Part shown: piece after piece, positions 43,501 through 52,654 of the stretch
How positions within the stretch are numbered: position 1 is the stretch's first letter
Layout of the letters: each line of letters opens with the position of its first letter
From: Streptomyces diastatochromogenes
Lineage (GTDB): Bacteria; Actinomycetota; Actinomycetes; Streptomycetales; Streptomycetaceae
DNA length: 64,000 nt
Direction: 5' to 3'
NCBI RefSeq assembly: GCF_002242805.1
Contig: NZ_MCGQ01000045.1
Coordinates: 1-64,000 of the forward strand
The notes under the pieces: model-generated
Told to the model about the DNA's origin: nothing
The model's input: the letters and a program-made list of their open reading frames with translations, nothing else
Database searches by the model: none
Position numbers and translations under genes: made by a program

Positions 43501-46500
43501 CGAGCAGCATCTCCTGCGCGTGGACGGCGATCAGTACGGGAGCCTGGAAGAGCATGTAGGCGATGTCCGCCGAGCCGAGCGTCTCGTCCCAGCGCGGCAG
43601 GAACACGTCCTCACGGCGCTGCTCCTCCTTCTCCTGGTCGTCCTCGGACCCGTCGAACGGCGCCAGCGGCTGCCGCACGGCCGGGTCGAGGGTGATGAAC
43701 CGGGTGCCGCCCGGGTCGATGTCGTTCCAGGACAGGTCGTTCCACACCTCGACGGCATCGGTGCCCTGGCCCTCCTCGTCGGCCCCGAACCGTGGGTCGC
43801 CGGGCCGTTCCTTGATCACGAAGAACCAGCCCGGGTCGTCCGGGACCCGACCGCGCGCCGCCTCGGCCGTCAGGTCGAAGCCGAGCAGCGTGATGTCCGG
43901 CTCGACCTTCGCCTCGTAGATCGGCAGCCGCACCTTGTCCGGCGGCGGGTGCTCCGAGTCGGGGAACGCGGCGAGCACCCGCTCCCGCTCCGGGTGCGGT
44001 GCCCCGTCCTCGCCCCGGTCCCAGTCGGCGGCGTGGGCGTAGATCGCCGCGGTGGGGTACTTCTTCAGCAGGTCGCCGCGGATCACCAGGACGAGTTCCT
44101 GCTCCTGCACGCTGCCCTGGTCGCGGTTGTCGTGCGTGCCCAGCGGAGAGTCGGGGTCCCAGTCGGCGACCGGGGTGAGGTCGTAGAGGCGTTCCCGGCG
44201 CTGCCCGGCGCTCTCGCCGGGCAGCGGCAGCGCGGGGCGCGGGTCCCAGAACTGCCGGAAGGGCGTGCCCCGTTGGTCGGTGGGGTACTCGCGCCACAGC
44301 AGCTCGCGCGCCATCTCGTGGTTGAGCCCCACCATGAACGACTCGATGAACTCCCGGTCGGTCTCCAGCAGGGTGACCGTGTTCGGCGGGACCATCCGGA
44401 GGTTCGGTACGAAGGTGTCCACCGACATGTCGATCAGGGACTGGAACATCGGCAGGTCGATCACCGGGTACGCCATCACCTCCAGGAACCGGTCGGTGAA
44501 ACTCCGCAACCGCTCGGGAACGAGCGCCGAGTGGAACAGATCCCTGGGCACGGTGAGGTCGGAGCGGAGTCCGGTGAGCAGGTGGGTGACGGTCTGGTCC
44601 ACGCCGAGCGGATCGCGCTCCCTGGCCCTGGCGCCCGCCTCCGCGTCGGCGCGTGCCCGGTACAGGTCCCGCAGACCGTCCTTGAACCGCGCCGCCTCCG
44701 GGCTGTCGTGGTCGCCCCCCGCCGGGGGCACGACGCCCTCGCGGGGAAGGGTGACGACGAACTGGGCGCTGGTCTTCAGCCGCCTGATCTCGTCGGGGTC
44801 GTCGGCGGCCGCCTGCGTCGGCGGGTGGGGGCGCAGGAGGTCCTCCAGCCGCTGCGCGGTGACCACGGCCGACGGGGTGGCCTTCGCAGGCGCCGGCGTG
44901 ACCGCCCCGGTGTCCCGGTCCATCTTCTCGGGCAACTCGTCCGGGGACGCCGTGCCGAAGGCCAGCGTGCGCATGAGCCGGGAGCCGGGCCGGGTGATCC
45001 GCCGCATCGCGGGCGACACCGGCGCGGAGCCGACGCGGCTGGTGGCGAGCTGGAAGCCGACGGCCAGGTGCCGGCCGTCGGAGGCGAGCAGCGCGGCACC
45101 TGTCGGCACCGGTGTGACACGGGCACCCGCCGGGGCCGTCAGCCGCAGCGCGCGGCCGGACCGGGCGGCGGGTGCCAGGGCGGCACCGCCACTCGACGTG
45201 GCCGGCGGATCGAGATGCTTCTTCTGCAGGGCGTGCCCGACCTCGCGGGCCAACTGGGCCTGCCGGATCCGCTTGTTGGCCTCCAGCACCTCGCCGACCT
45301 GCGCCCAGGCGGCCGCCATGAACTCCTCCTGGCGTGCCTGCACCACCTGGGTGCCGAAGTTCGCGGCGATACGGAACCGGGGGTCCAGGTTCAGCCGGTG
45401 CACCCAGTTCCGGCTCCTCGGCTCCGGGATCGGCGTACCGTCCCGCTCCCTCAGCAACCGGGAGGTCGCCGCATGCCACTTGCCGTACAGGGGCGGGGTG
45501 ACGACGGGATCGACCTGGCCCGCGAGCATGCGCACCTCGGGCGCGCCCGGCACCACCGGGTGGGCCGCACCACCCGGGTCCGCGGCGGCCAGCCGGGCGT
45601 GCGCCTCGGCCGGGGCGGTGTCGAGGTAGGCGTCGGCCAGGTTGACCAGCCCGGCGAGAGCCTCCTGAAAGGGATGCGGGTGGGCCGGCGGCGGTTGTGA
45701 GGGATCCGCGGCCGGGAACCAGCCGTCCCAGTTGTCCCAGACGTCTCGTTTCCGTCCCGGCACCCGCAGCGCACCGCCCAGCTTCAGGACACCGCCGAGC
45801 GCTTCAGGCGTGTCGATCGGCGGCAGATTCGCGCCGGGCCGCTGCCGTACGTCGACATCGCGCCGGGCCACACGCGGGTCGGGCCGCTCCGGGACGAGCT
45901 GCCGCACCAGGTACTCGAAGTCGCCGGCGGCACCCGTGGCGAAGAACCAGCGGTGGTAGTAGGGCAGTTGCCCGGCGGCGGGCTGGTTCGGATAGCCGCG
46001 CCCCCAAGCGGGGAAGTCGGCGTCCGCGTCGGGCGGCAGGACGGGCGGGAGGCCGAGACCGCTGAGCCGGCCGGTCTCGAACGCCGGTACCAGGAAGGCG
46101 TGGTACGGCCGGTTCGGCAGCAGGTGCCGAGGGCAGAGCAGCCGGCAGCAGGCGTCGTCCGGGCGGTCGCGCAGGACGGCGCGCAGGGCGTTCAGGACGG
46201 CCGGCATGCGCTGCTCGTCCGAGACGACGGCGCCGTCGAGTTCGCCGCTCACGTGGACGTGCGCCCAGGCGCCGAGCTGGTCCGGGTGGGGCAGGGTGCG
46301 CGCGGGATCGGTGACCGTGACGAACGGCAACGGGAGGTCCGCCCCGGCCCCTTCGGTGAACTCGCCCGGCTCACCGGACTCGCCCGGACCCTCCAGGACG
46401 ATCAGCGCCAGCCACGGCTTGAGCCGACCGGTCGCCTCGGGGGCGGCCGGGCTGTAGCGCCAGAGGAAGTCCTCCTCGTAGAACTCGATGTGCGCGAGGT

Positions 46501-46768
46501 AGTTCGGCTCGACGTTGGTGACCCAGGGGCGGGGCTCGGTACGGGAGATCGCGCGCGGGTCCACGCCGACGACGTCACCGGGACCGTAGAGCTGAACCCG
46601 CCGCTCGACCGGCTTCTCCAGCCGGCCGGACCCCTGGAGCGGATCCCCGGACACCACGAGCTTGACGGGGATCGTGGCCCGGGTGGAGGGGGCGGTCGGC
46701 GGCTCGGTGACATGGGTGACGATCCCGGAGCGCAGCCATGGCAGGAAGGAGTACGCGCCGCCGCTCAC
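43487..46768 (-). CDS. 1093-residue protein of unknown function (giant-protein operon)
   Basis: A 1093-residue protein. The N-terminus has YSFLPWLRSGIVTHVTEP, then VQLYGPGDVVGVDPRAISR, then FEYLVRQLVPERPDPR. The C-terminal part has PGWFFVIKERPGDPRFG and a region with WNDLSWNDIDPGGTRFI. These resemble segments I recall in large hypothetical bacterial proteins; none is characterised. No signal peptide or membrane helix. GTG start overlapping the kelch gene stop by 4 nt (GTGA). A longer in-frame ORF to 48367 would run antisense through the kelch gene and is rejected. Confidence 0.78.
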   Translation of the reverse strand: MSGGAYSFLPWLRSGIVTHVTEPPTAPSTRATIPVKLVVSGDPLQGSGRLEKPVERRVQLYGPGDVVGVDPRAISRTEPRPWVTNVEPNYLAHIEFYEEDFLWRYSPAAPEATGRLKPWLALIVLEGPGESGEPGEFTEGAGADLPLPFVTVTDPARTLPHPDQLGAWAHVHVSGELDGAVVSDEQRMPAVLNALRAVLRDRPDDACCRLLCPRHLLPNRPYHAFLVPAFETGRLSGLGLPPVLPPDADADFPAWGRGYPNQPAAGQLPYYHRWFFATGAAGDFEYLVRQLVPERPDPRVARRDVDVRQRPGANLPPIDTPEALGGVLKLGGALRVPGRKRDVWDNWDGWFPAADPSQPPPAHPHPFQEALAGLVNLADAYLDTAPAEAHARLAAADPGGAAHPVVPGAPEVRMLAGQVDPVVTPPLYGKWHAATSRLLRERDGTPIPEPRSRNWVHRLNLDPRFRIAANFGTQVVQARQEEFMAAAWAQVGEVLEANKRIRQAQLAREVGHALQKKHLDPPATSSGGAALAPAARSGRALRLTAPAGARVTPVPTGAALLASDGRHLAVGFQLATSRVGSAPVSPAMRRITRPGSRLMRTLAFGTASPDELPEKMDRDTGAVTPAPAKATPSAVVTAQRLEDLLRPHPPTQAAADDPDEIRRLKTSAQFVVTLPREGVVPPAGGDHDSPEAARFKDGLRDLYRARADAEAGARARERDPLGVDQTVTHLLTGLRSDLTVPRDLFHSALVPERLRSFTDRFLEVMAYPVIDLPMFQSLIDMSVDTFVPNLRMVPPNTVTLLETDREFIESFMVGLNHEMARELLWREYPTDQRGTPFRQFWDPRPALPLPGESAGQRRERLYDLTPVADWDPDSPLGTHDNRDQGSVQEQELVLVIRGDLLKKYPTAAIYAHAADWDRGEDGAPHPERERVLAAFPDSEHPPPDKVRLPIYEAKVEPDITLLGFDLTAEAARGRVPDDPGWFFVIKERPGDPRFGADEEGQGTDAVEVWNDLSWNDIDPGGTRFITLDPAVRQPLAPFDGSEDDQEKEEQRREDVFLPRWDETLGSADIAYMLFQAPVLIAVHAQEMLLDAAE

Positions 46769-47970
46769 GAGCCGCCCCCGGTGAGCGTGAAGACCTCGGT
46801 GGTCATGGTCAGTTCGGCCTTCGTCGGGTCCGCCGCGGCGACACCCGAGGCAACCGTCCCGCCGGTGACCAGCACCGTGCCGGCCGCGAGCGCGGTCGCG
46901 GCGAACGCCCAGCGGCCCTCGGTCAGGCCGGCGGCGGTACTCCAGCCGCCCGGCCCGCTGTCGTCGTAGACGAGCGCGCTCTGGTAGCCGATGCCGTTGC
47001 CGTCGTCGGTGGTGCCGCCCACGACGAGGAACTTCGCCGAGCCGAGCGGGATCACCCGGTGCAGGGCCCGGCCGCCCGCCGTGGCCGGTCGCGCGGTCCA
47101 CTTCCCGGATGCCAGGTCGAAGCGCTCCACGGTCAGTTCGGCGTACGGATCGTAGGTGCCGTCGCCGGCGGTGCCCGGTGTCGCCCCGCCGACGACCAGC
47201 GCGGTGGTGTCGGAGGCGAGGACGGCCCGATGGCCGCTCCTGGGCTCCGACAGGCTCGCGACGGGCGTCCAGGTGCCCGCAGAGCCGGAACCCGGGTCGT
47301 ACACCTCGCAGAAGGCCAGGGCGGCCTCGCCGCCCGGGGACACGGGCGCGGTGCCTCCGGTCACCAGGACCTTGCCGCCCTTGAAGACGAGGGCACAGTG
47401 CCCGGCGCGGGCGTCGGTCATCGGCGCGGCGGGGGTCCAGGAGCCGTTGTCCGGGTCGTTCGGGTCGCCCTTCGGGTCGAAGATCTCCGCCGAGGCCAGG
47501 GCGCGCACCGAGTCGCCGGAGCGGCTGGTGCACCCACCGGTGACCAGCACCCTGCCGCCCTCCAGGAGCACCGCGGCATGCCCCCAGCGGGCCTCGCGCA
47601 GAGCGGCGACCGTCTTCCAGGTCCCCTGGACGGGGTCGTACAGCTCCACCGCGGTCAGCCCGGCCGCGTGCGGACCGGAGCCGCCCGTGCCGCCGGTGAC
47701 CAGGACCTTGCCGCTGTCGAGCACGGTGACGGTGTGCAGGCGGCGCGGGAAGGCGAGCGGGCTGCCCGCCTTCCACTCCCGCTTCGTCAGGTCGTACACG
47801 GCGGTGCGGTTGGTGGCGGCCGAGGCGGCGTCGGAGCCGCCGACGAGCAGCACGCCCTTGCCGTTCTTCAGCAGGACGGCGCCGTCGTCCTGCCCGTGCC
47901 AGCCGGCCGCCGCGGGCAGAGCGCCGGTTTTCGTCCAGCTGCCGACGGCCGCCGGGGTGGGACTGGTCAT
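46765..47970 (-). CDS. seven-blade kelch-repeat protein
   Basis: A 401-residue protein made almost entirely of seven kelch blades. Each has the pattern GxVLVTGGxxxx...AxxELYDPxxxxW. The diglycines fall at regular spacing of about 50 residues, predicting a seven-blade propeller. No catalytic residues; a protein-interaction role is likely. No signal peptide. GAAGGG lies upstream of the ATG. It resembles the C-terminal kelch region of the upstream giant protein and may be its diverged duplicate. Confidence 0.85.
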   Translation of the reverse strand: MTSPTPAAVGSWTKTGALPAAAGWHGQDDGAVLLKNGKGVLLVGGSDAASAATNRTAVYDLTKREWKAGSPLAFPRRLHTVTVLDSGKVLVTGGTGGSGPHAAGLTAVELYDPVQGTWKTVAALREARWGHAAVLLEGGRVLVTGGCTSRSGDSVRALASAEIFDPKGDPNDPDNGSWTPAAPMTDARAGHCALVFKGGKVLVTGGTAPVSPGGEAALAFCEVYDPGSGSAGTWTPVASLSEPRSGHRAVLASDTTALVVGGATPGTAGDGTYDPYAELTVERFDLASGKWTARPATAGGRALHRVIPLGSAKFLVVGGTTDDGNGIGYQSALVYDDSGPGGWSTAAGLTEGRWAFAATALAAGTVLVTGGTVASGVAAADPTKAELTMTTEVFTLTGGGS

Positions 47971-48003
47971 CGCGGGTGCACCCTTCGTGGTGGGGCGTGG
48001 GGG

Positions 48004-51000
48004 TCAGGGCGTGTGGAGTTCGGTGGTGGCGGTGACGTCGTCGGTGCCGTCCGGGGTGGCGGGACCCGAGCGGACCAGCCCGCCGGTGGTGAGCACCCGC
48101 CCGTCGGCCAGTTCGACCGCCACCGTCTCCGAACGGCCGGTGGCGAGACCGCCGGTGGCCGTCCAGGTGCGCGCCGCCGGGTCGTAGAGGACCGCGCCGC
48201 GCAGCCCGGACGCCGCCGGATCCCGCCGGCCTGTACCGCCGAACACCAGGACCCTGCCGGTGCGCAGGGCCACGGCGCGGTGGCTGCCGCGTCCGGCGAC
48301 CGGCAGGTCGGGGCACGCGGCCCAGCTGTCGGTGCCCGGGCTGTACTGCTCGACGGAGGCCGCGCACGCCGTGGAGAACCGGGCGCCGACCGGGGTGTCG
48401 CCCGGGTCGCCGCCGGTCACCAGGACGGTCCCGTCGGCGAGGAGCGTGGCCTGGTGACCGGTGCGCGGCACGGCGAGGCTGCCGGCCGGTGTCCAGGTCC
48501 GGCTCCCCGGGTCGTACAGCTCGCAGTACGCGAGGGCCGCGCGCCCCGCTCCGGTGTGCAGCGCGCCGCCGACGACGAGCACCCGGCCCCGGGCGTCGGA
48601 GAGGCGGACGGCCCGGTGGCCGGACCGGGCGTCACCCATGGGCGCGGGCCGCCGCTCGTCCTCGGCCCAGGCCCCGGTACGGGGGTCGAATAGCTCCGCC
48701 GACGCCAGTGAGGCGTGCTCCCGCTCGCCGCGTGCCCCGGTCCCGCCGGCGATCAGTACTGTGCCGTCGCCGAGGAGGGTGGCGCTGTGGCCGAAGCGGG
48801 CGCCCGGCAGGGGCGCGACCGTGCTCCAGACGCGGGTCACCGGGTCGTAGATCTCGGCCGAGTCGAGCGCCCCGCCGTCGGTGCCCTGCCCTCCGGCGAC
48901 CAGTACCCGGCCGTCGGCGAGGAGGGTGACCGTGTGCCCCCGGCGGGCCGCCGCCATGTCCGGGGCGGCCTCCCAGACCCCGCCGACGGGGTCGAACAGC
49001 GCGGCCGACGCGAGCGAGGAGCCGGCCCGGTCCCGTCCCCCGGCGAGCAGCACGGCCCCGCCCGCGAGCCGGACGGCCTCACCGCCCGCCGCCCCGAAGG
49101 GCGCCGGCGCGGCGTCCGTCCAGGTGTTCGGCGCCGCGAGCGGTGCGGAGACCTCCGACTCCCGGATGACGTGCAGCGTCCCGGCGAGACCCGGATCCGC
49201 CACCAGCCAGTCGGAGAGCGCGTCCTCGGCCGTGGCCTGGGACCGGAACGTGGCCGCCCCCAGTCCCGCGCTCGGCGGGAACGCCTGGACGTTGTTGCGT
49301 ACGTACGCGATGACGAACCGCTGCGCGGCCACGCGCACGGTGTCCTCGGCGGCGAACGGCTGCCGCCGGCCTGCCTCCGTGCGGGACAGGGGCGAGCGGC
49401 TGGTGCTGCTGCCGTCGAGGAGCTGACGGAACACGGCCGCGTCCACGTTCTGGAACCGCTTGGTCCGGCCGCCGGAGGCGACGACCGCCCGGGGTGCGGC
49501 AGCCGCCGCCGCGTGTGCGGTCGGCCGGGTGTGGGGCTTGCGGGAGTCGAAGACGTGCATCTCGTAGCGGGCGCTCCGGCGCACCGCGCGGGGAGCGGCC
49601 AGCGCATCGGGCGCGGCGCTGAGTTCGAGGCCCGCGTCCTGGTCCTCGTAGGCGGGCCGGGAGAGTTTGGCCGCGTCGTCCATGTCCTGGAACTGGGCCA
49701 TCGCGAACTTCTCGGCGGGCAGGGAGAGCTGGACGAGTCCGCCGGCGGGGTCCGGGGCGATGGTGAACCGTTTGCCGTCGCTCGGCCGCTGGGCACCCAC
49801 CCGGTCGATCCGCACCCCGAGCGGAACGGACCGCTGCCGTACGAAGAGAGTGCCGCGCGGGTGCAGGACGAGGTCGTCGGTGTCCGCCAGCCGGCGCAGC
49901 GTGACGAGGTGCCGGGTGTCCGCGGTGGGCAGCCGGGTCTCCCAGCCCTCGGTCTTGCCGATCTCACCGGCGAGCAGCGCGAGGACCTCCACGGGCGGGA
50001 GGGTCGTGTTGTGCTCCTCGCCCCAGCTGATGTCGAAGTCCGCGGAGATCTCGAAGAACAGCAGGGAGATGGAGCCGCGCCCGTGCGCCCGCCACGGGGA
50101 CGGCCCTTCGAGCTGGAACCGCAGGTCGATGCCGAAGATCCCGGCCCCGAACGCCTTGAGCGTGACACTGGCGGACACGCTGATGACGAACGCGAACGGC
50201 GAGAACCGGAACAGCGCGTCGAAGGTGACGTGCCCCTCGATGCCGAAGTCCTCGAACCCGAAGCGCAGCAGGGCCTCGGCCCCGAACTGGACGGTGTTGC
50301 TGGTGATCGCGAAGTATCCGGAGACCCGGATCAGCCGGCCGGGCATGTTGATGATGTCGACCGACAGCCGGTCGGGCACCGGGAAGGGGAGCGCGGGCGG
50401 CTTGTACGAGGGATGGAACCCGCCTACGGACAGCACGAGATCCGGGCTGTCGCCCCAGGCGACGTACAGGCCCATCCCACCGTCGATGGTCATCCAGAGG
50501 ATGCGCGACTCGAACAGCCGGGCGTAGAACCACAGCCGCGACTTGTCGAACTCGACGGCCCCGATGAACTGCACCTGCAGCACGAGCAGGGGCAGTTGCT
50601 CGGTGGGCAGCACACACTTCAGCACGCCGAGGACGGCCAGGTTCCCGGGGACCTCGATGATCAGACCGAGCGAGACGCTCACCAGCGTCGGGGTCCCCCA
50701 GCCGATCTTTGCCATCGGCCCGATGAGGAACTTCCCGTCCTCCGGCGGGAAGAACTGCCGCAGATCGCTGATGATCCGCGGCGCGTTGGCGACGACGTCC
50801 CGCGGGAACATCACCGATTCGATACGTCCGCTGTGCACGCCCTCGGTCAGCGCCCTGAGGTTCATCGCACGGTTGAGCCCGATGATCCCGCCGACCGCGA
50901 GCAGCGTGAAGCCGTACCCCAGCTGGATCCCGGTGCCGAACTCCGCGGTGATCACCACGAGCAGCGAGAATCCGTCGGGCCGGTCCGGCATCCGGGTGGA

Positions 51001-52653
51001 GATCAGCCCGATTCCCTTGAGCTGGAGAAATCCGGCGAACTCCAGCTCCACGGCCCCGGCGTACTCGCCGCGCTCGGCATCGACGTACAGGTATCCACCA
51101 CCGGAGAGCACCCCGGCGTCCACCGACAGCCCGACACCGTTCGGCGGCTTGAAACGGAACCCGAGGTCGAGGGGCCCGAGGCTCCCGCCGTCCTTCGGGA
51201 AGCCGAGTGTCACGACGAGACCGACCCGGTCGACGGCGGCCTTGACGGGCCCGAACTCCGCGGTGAACGCCCCGGAGATCTCCACCGGCACGGCGGGGCC
51301 GTCGCCGATCCCGACGCTGAGGTAGAGCGTGGTGACCTCGACGGGACCGAGTTCTAGGTGCACGGGGATCGACAGATCCAGGGAGCCGCTGCCTTCGAGA
51401 CGCAGCCCGGAAGACGGCGCCCACAGCGCGGTGACGTCGACGCCGGACTCGATCCGGCCGCCGCGGGTGACGGCCCGCAGGAAGCCGTCGCCTTCGGAGA
51501 GGTCGATGAGGAGGTGTCCGCCCTTGAGGTCCAGGCGTGCGGAGGGCTCTGCGGTGACACCGGCACCGGCGCTCGCCTCGGCCTGCAGTCCGAGGGCGAG
51601 GGCGAAGTGCCCCAGCTCCAGACGGGAGCCGCCGGCCTGCCCGATGAGCAGCATGGGCGTGCCGTCCGGGCGCCGTGCCTCCAGGCCGAGTTCGGCAGAG
51701 AGCTTGAGGTCGCCTTCTGGATGGAACGCGATCGCCAGGGGTGGGGTGACGACGGCCCGCAGCCCGGCGTCGAAGGCGGCGGCCGCTTCGATGGCCAGCT
51801 TCCAGAGCGAGCCCGGCCCGGCCGTCACCGAGAACTCCCCGGCCGACCCGCCGTCGGCCTGTACCGACAGGGACGGGGGAGTGGTCGACCTGTCGGCGAG
51901 CAGCCGCGTCAGCAGCACGTCGAACGCGGGCGGCAGCCCGGGCTGTTCGGGCGGCCCCTGGTACCGGTAGGGCTGTCCGAGGGCGAACAGGTGGTCGGCG
52001 AGGATGCGGAACAGCTCCAGGCCGTCGAACTCCGCCGTGCCGAAGCCGAAGACCTCGCGCATCAGCCCGGCGGGATCGGTGAGCAGGCTGAGCAGCCGGT
52101 CCAGGCGCAGGGCGCGTCGCCGTACGGGCAGCCGGGTCGGATCGTCCGGGTCGAGGATCGCGGGGACACTCTCGACGACGCCGGTCAGCGTGAGCGCGCC
52201 GACGACCGCCTCGCTCCTGCCTTCGAGATGGGTGATCAGCGCGTGGTCGAGCAGGCGCCGGGGCAACTGCCGTACCTCCGCGGCGAGCCGCAGGCGCTGA
52301 GCGTCCGTGAGGTACTGGTCCGCGGCCACCGCGCTCGCCAGGGCCGGGCCGAGGCCTGCGACAGCCGAGAGCACCTGTCCCAGAACTCCCACCAGCGAGG
52401 CGCCCGCACGGACGATCTCCGCCGGCTCACCGGCTTCGATCGCCCGCGTGAGGCCGTCGACCGCGGGCCCGAGCCCGGCCGACTGCACGGTCACCGTGCC
52501 GATACCGCCGGCCGCGCCGCCCAGCCCGCCCGGAAGCCACAGCCCCAACTCCTGGAAGAACTGGTCCCGCCGTTCCTCGCCCAGCCACTCGTGCAGCGGC
52601 TGCAGCGCCCGGGCGAGCTCCCTGGCCAGCAGCTCCAGCGTCCCCGCTGCCAT
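48004..52653 (-). CDS. 1549-residue DUF6603-like protein with C-terminal kelch propeller
   Basis: A 1549-residue protein. Residues 1-250 are helical. About 270-1000 is a long, repetitive beta-rich region with alternating hydrophobic strands (for instance GYLYVDAERGEYAGAVELEF and IGLISTRMPDRP) that fits the DUF6603 family, function unknown. About 1170-1549 is a seven-blade kelch propeller (GRVLVAGGQ, GTVLIAGGTG and similar). The amphipathic beta stretch could form a groove or barrel. No signal peptide. The ATG lies 1 nt after the stop of the S8 protease gene. Confidence 0.82.
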   Translation of the reverse strand: MAAGTLELLARELARALQPLHEWLGEERRDQFFQELGLWLPGGLGGAAGGIGTVTVQSAGLGPAVDGLTRAIEAGEPAEIVRAGASLVGVLGQVLSAVAGLGPALASAVAADQYLTDAQRLRLAAEVRQLPRRLLDHALITHLEGRSEAVVGALTLTGVVESVPAILDPDDPTRLPVRRRALRLDRLLSLLTDPAGLMREVFGFGTAEFDGLELFRILADHLFALGQPYRYQGPPEQPGLPPAFDVLLTRLLADRSTTPPSLSVQADGGSAGEFSVTAGPGSLWKLAIEAAAAFDAGLRAVVTPPLAIAFHPEGDLKLSAELGLEARRPDGTPMLLIGQAGGSRLELGHFALALGLQAEASAGAGVTAEPSARLDLKGGHLLIDLSEGDGFLRAVTRGGRIESGVDVTALWAPSSGLRLEGSGSLDLSIPVHLELGPVEVTTLYLSVGIGDGPAVPVEISGAFTAEFGPVKAAVDRVGLVVTLGFPKDGGSLGPLDLGFRFKPPNGVGLSVDAGVLSGGGYLYVDAERGEYAGAVELEFAGFLQLKGIGLISTRMPDRPDGFSLLVVITAEFGTGIQLGYGFTLLAVGGIIGLNRAMNLRALTEGVHSGRIESVMFPRDVVANAPRIISDLRQFFPPEDGKFLIGPMAKIGWGTPTLVSVSLGLIIEVPGNLAVLGVLKCVLPTEQLPLLVLQVQFIGAVEFDKSRLWFYARLFESRILWMTIDGGMGLYVAWGDSPDLVLSVGGFHPSYKPPALPFPVPDRLSVDIINMPGRLIRVSGYFAITSNTVQFGAEALLRFGFEDFGIEGHVTFDALFRFSPFAFVISVSASVTLKAFGAGIFGIDLRFQLEGPSPWRAHGRGSISLLFFEISADFDISWGEEHNTTLPPVEVLALLAGEIGKTEGWETRLPTADTRHLVTLRRLADTDDLVLHPRGTLFVRQRSVPLGVRIDRVGAQRPSDGKRFTIAPDPAGGLVQLSLPAEKFAMAQFQDMDDAAKLSRPAYEDQDAGLELSAAPDALAAPRAVRRSARYEMHVFDSRKPHTRPTAHAAAAAAPRAVVASGGRTKRFQNVDAAVFRQLLDGSSTSRSPLSRTEAGRRQPFAAEDTVRVAAQRFVIAYVRNNVQAFPPSAGLGAATFRSQATAEDALSDWLVADPGLAGTLHVIRESEVSAPLAAPNTWTDAAPAPFGAAGGEAVRLAGGAVLLAGGRDRAGSSLASAALFDPVGGVWEAAPDMAAARRGHTVTLLADGRVLVAGGQGTDGGALDSAEIYDPVTRVWSTVAPLPGARFGHSATLLGDGTVLIAGGTGARGEREHASLASAELFDPRTGAWAEDERRPAPMGDARSGHRAVRLSDARGRVLVVGGALHTGAGRAALAYCELYDPGSRTWTPAGSLAVPRTGHQATLLADGTVLVTGGDPGDTPVGARFSTACAASVEQYSPGTDSWAACPDLPVAGRGSHRAVALRTGRVLVFGGTGRRDPAASGLRGAVLYDPAARTWTATGGLATGRSETVAVELADGRVLTTGGLVRSGPATPDGTDDVTATTELHTP

Positions 52654-52654
52654 G

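Noticed and set aside
40927..43695. A long plus-strand open frame
   Set aside because: It is antisense to the 1752-residue gene, with no start signal or recognisable domain.
43487..48367. A 1626-codon open frame on the minus strand
   Set aside because: Its N-terminal half lies out of frame over the kelch gene. The real gene starts at GTG 46768, which overlaps the kelch stop by 4 nt and begins the coherent sequence.
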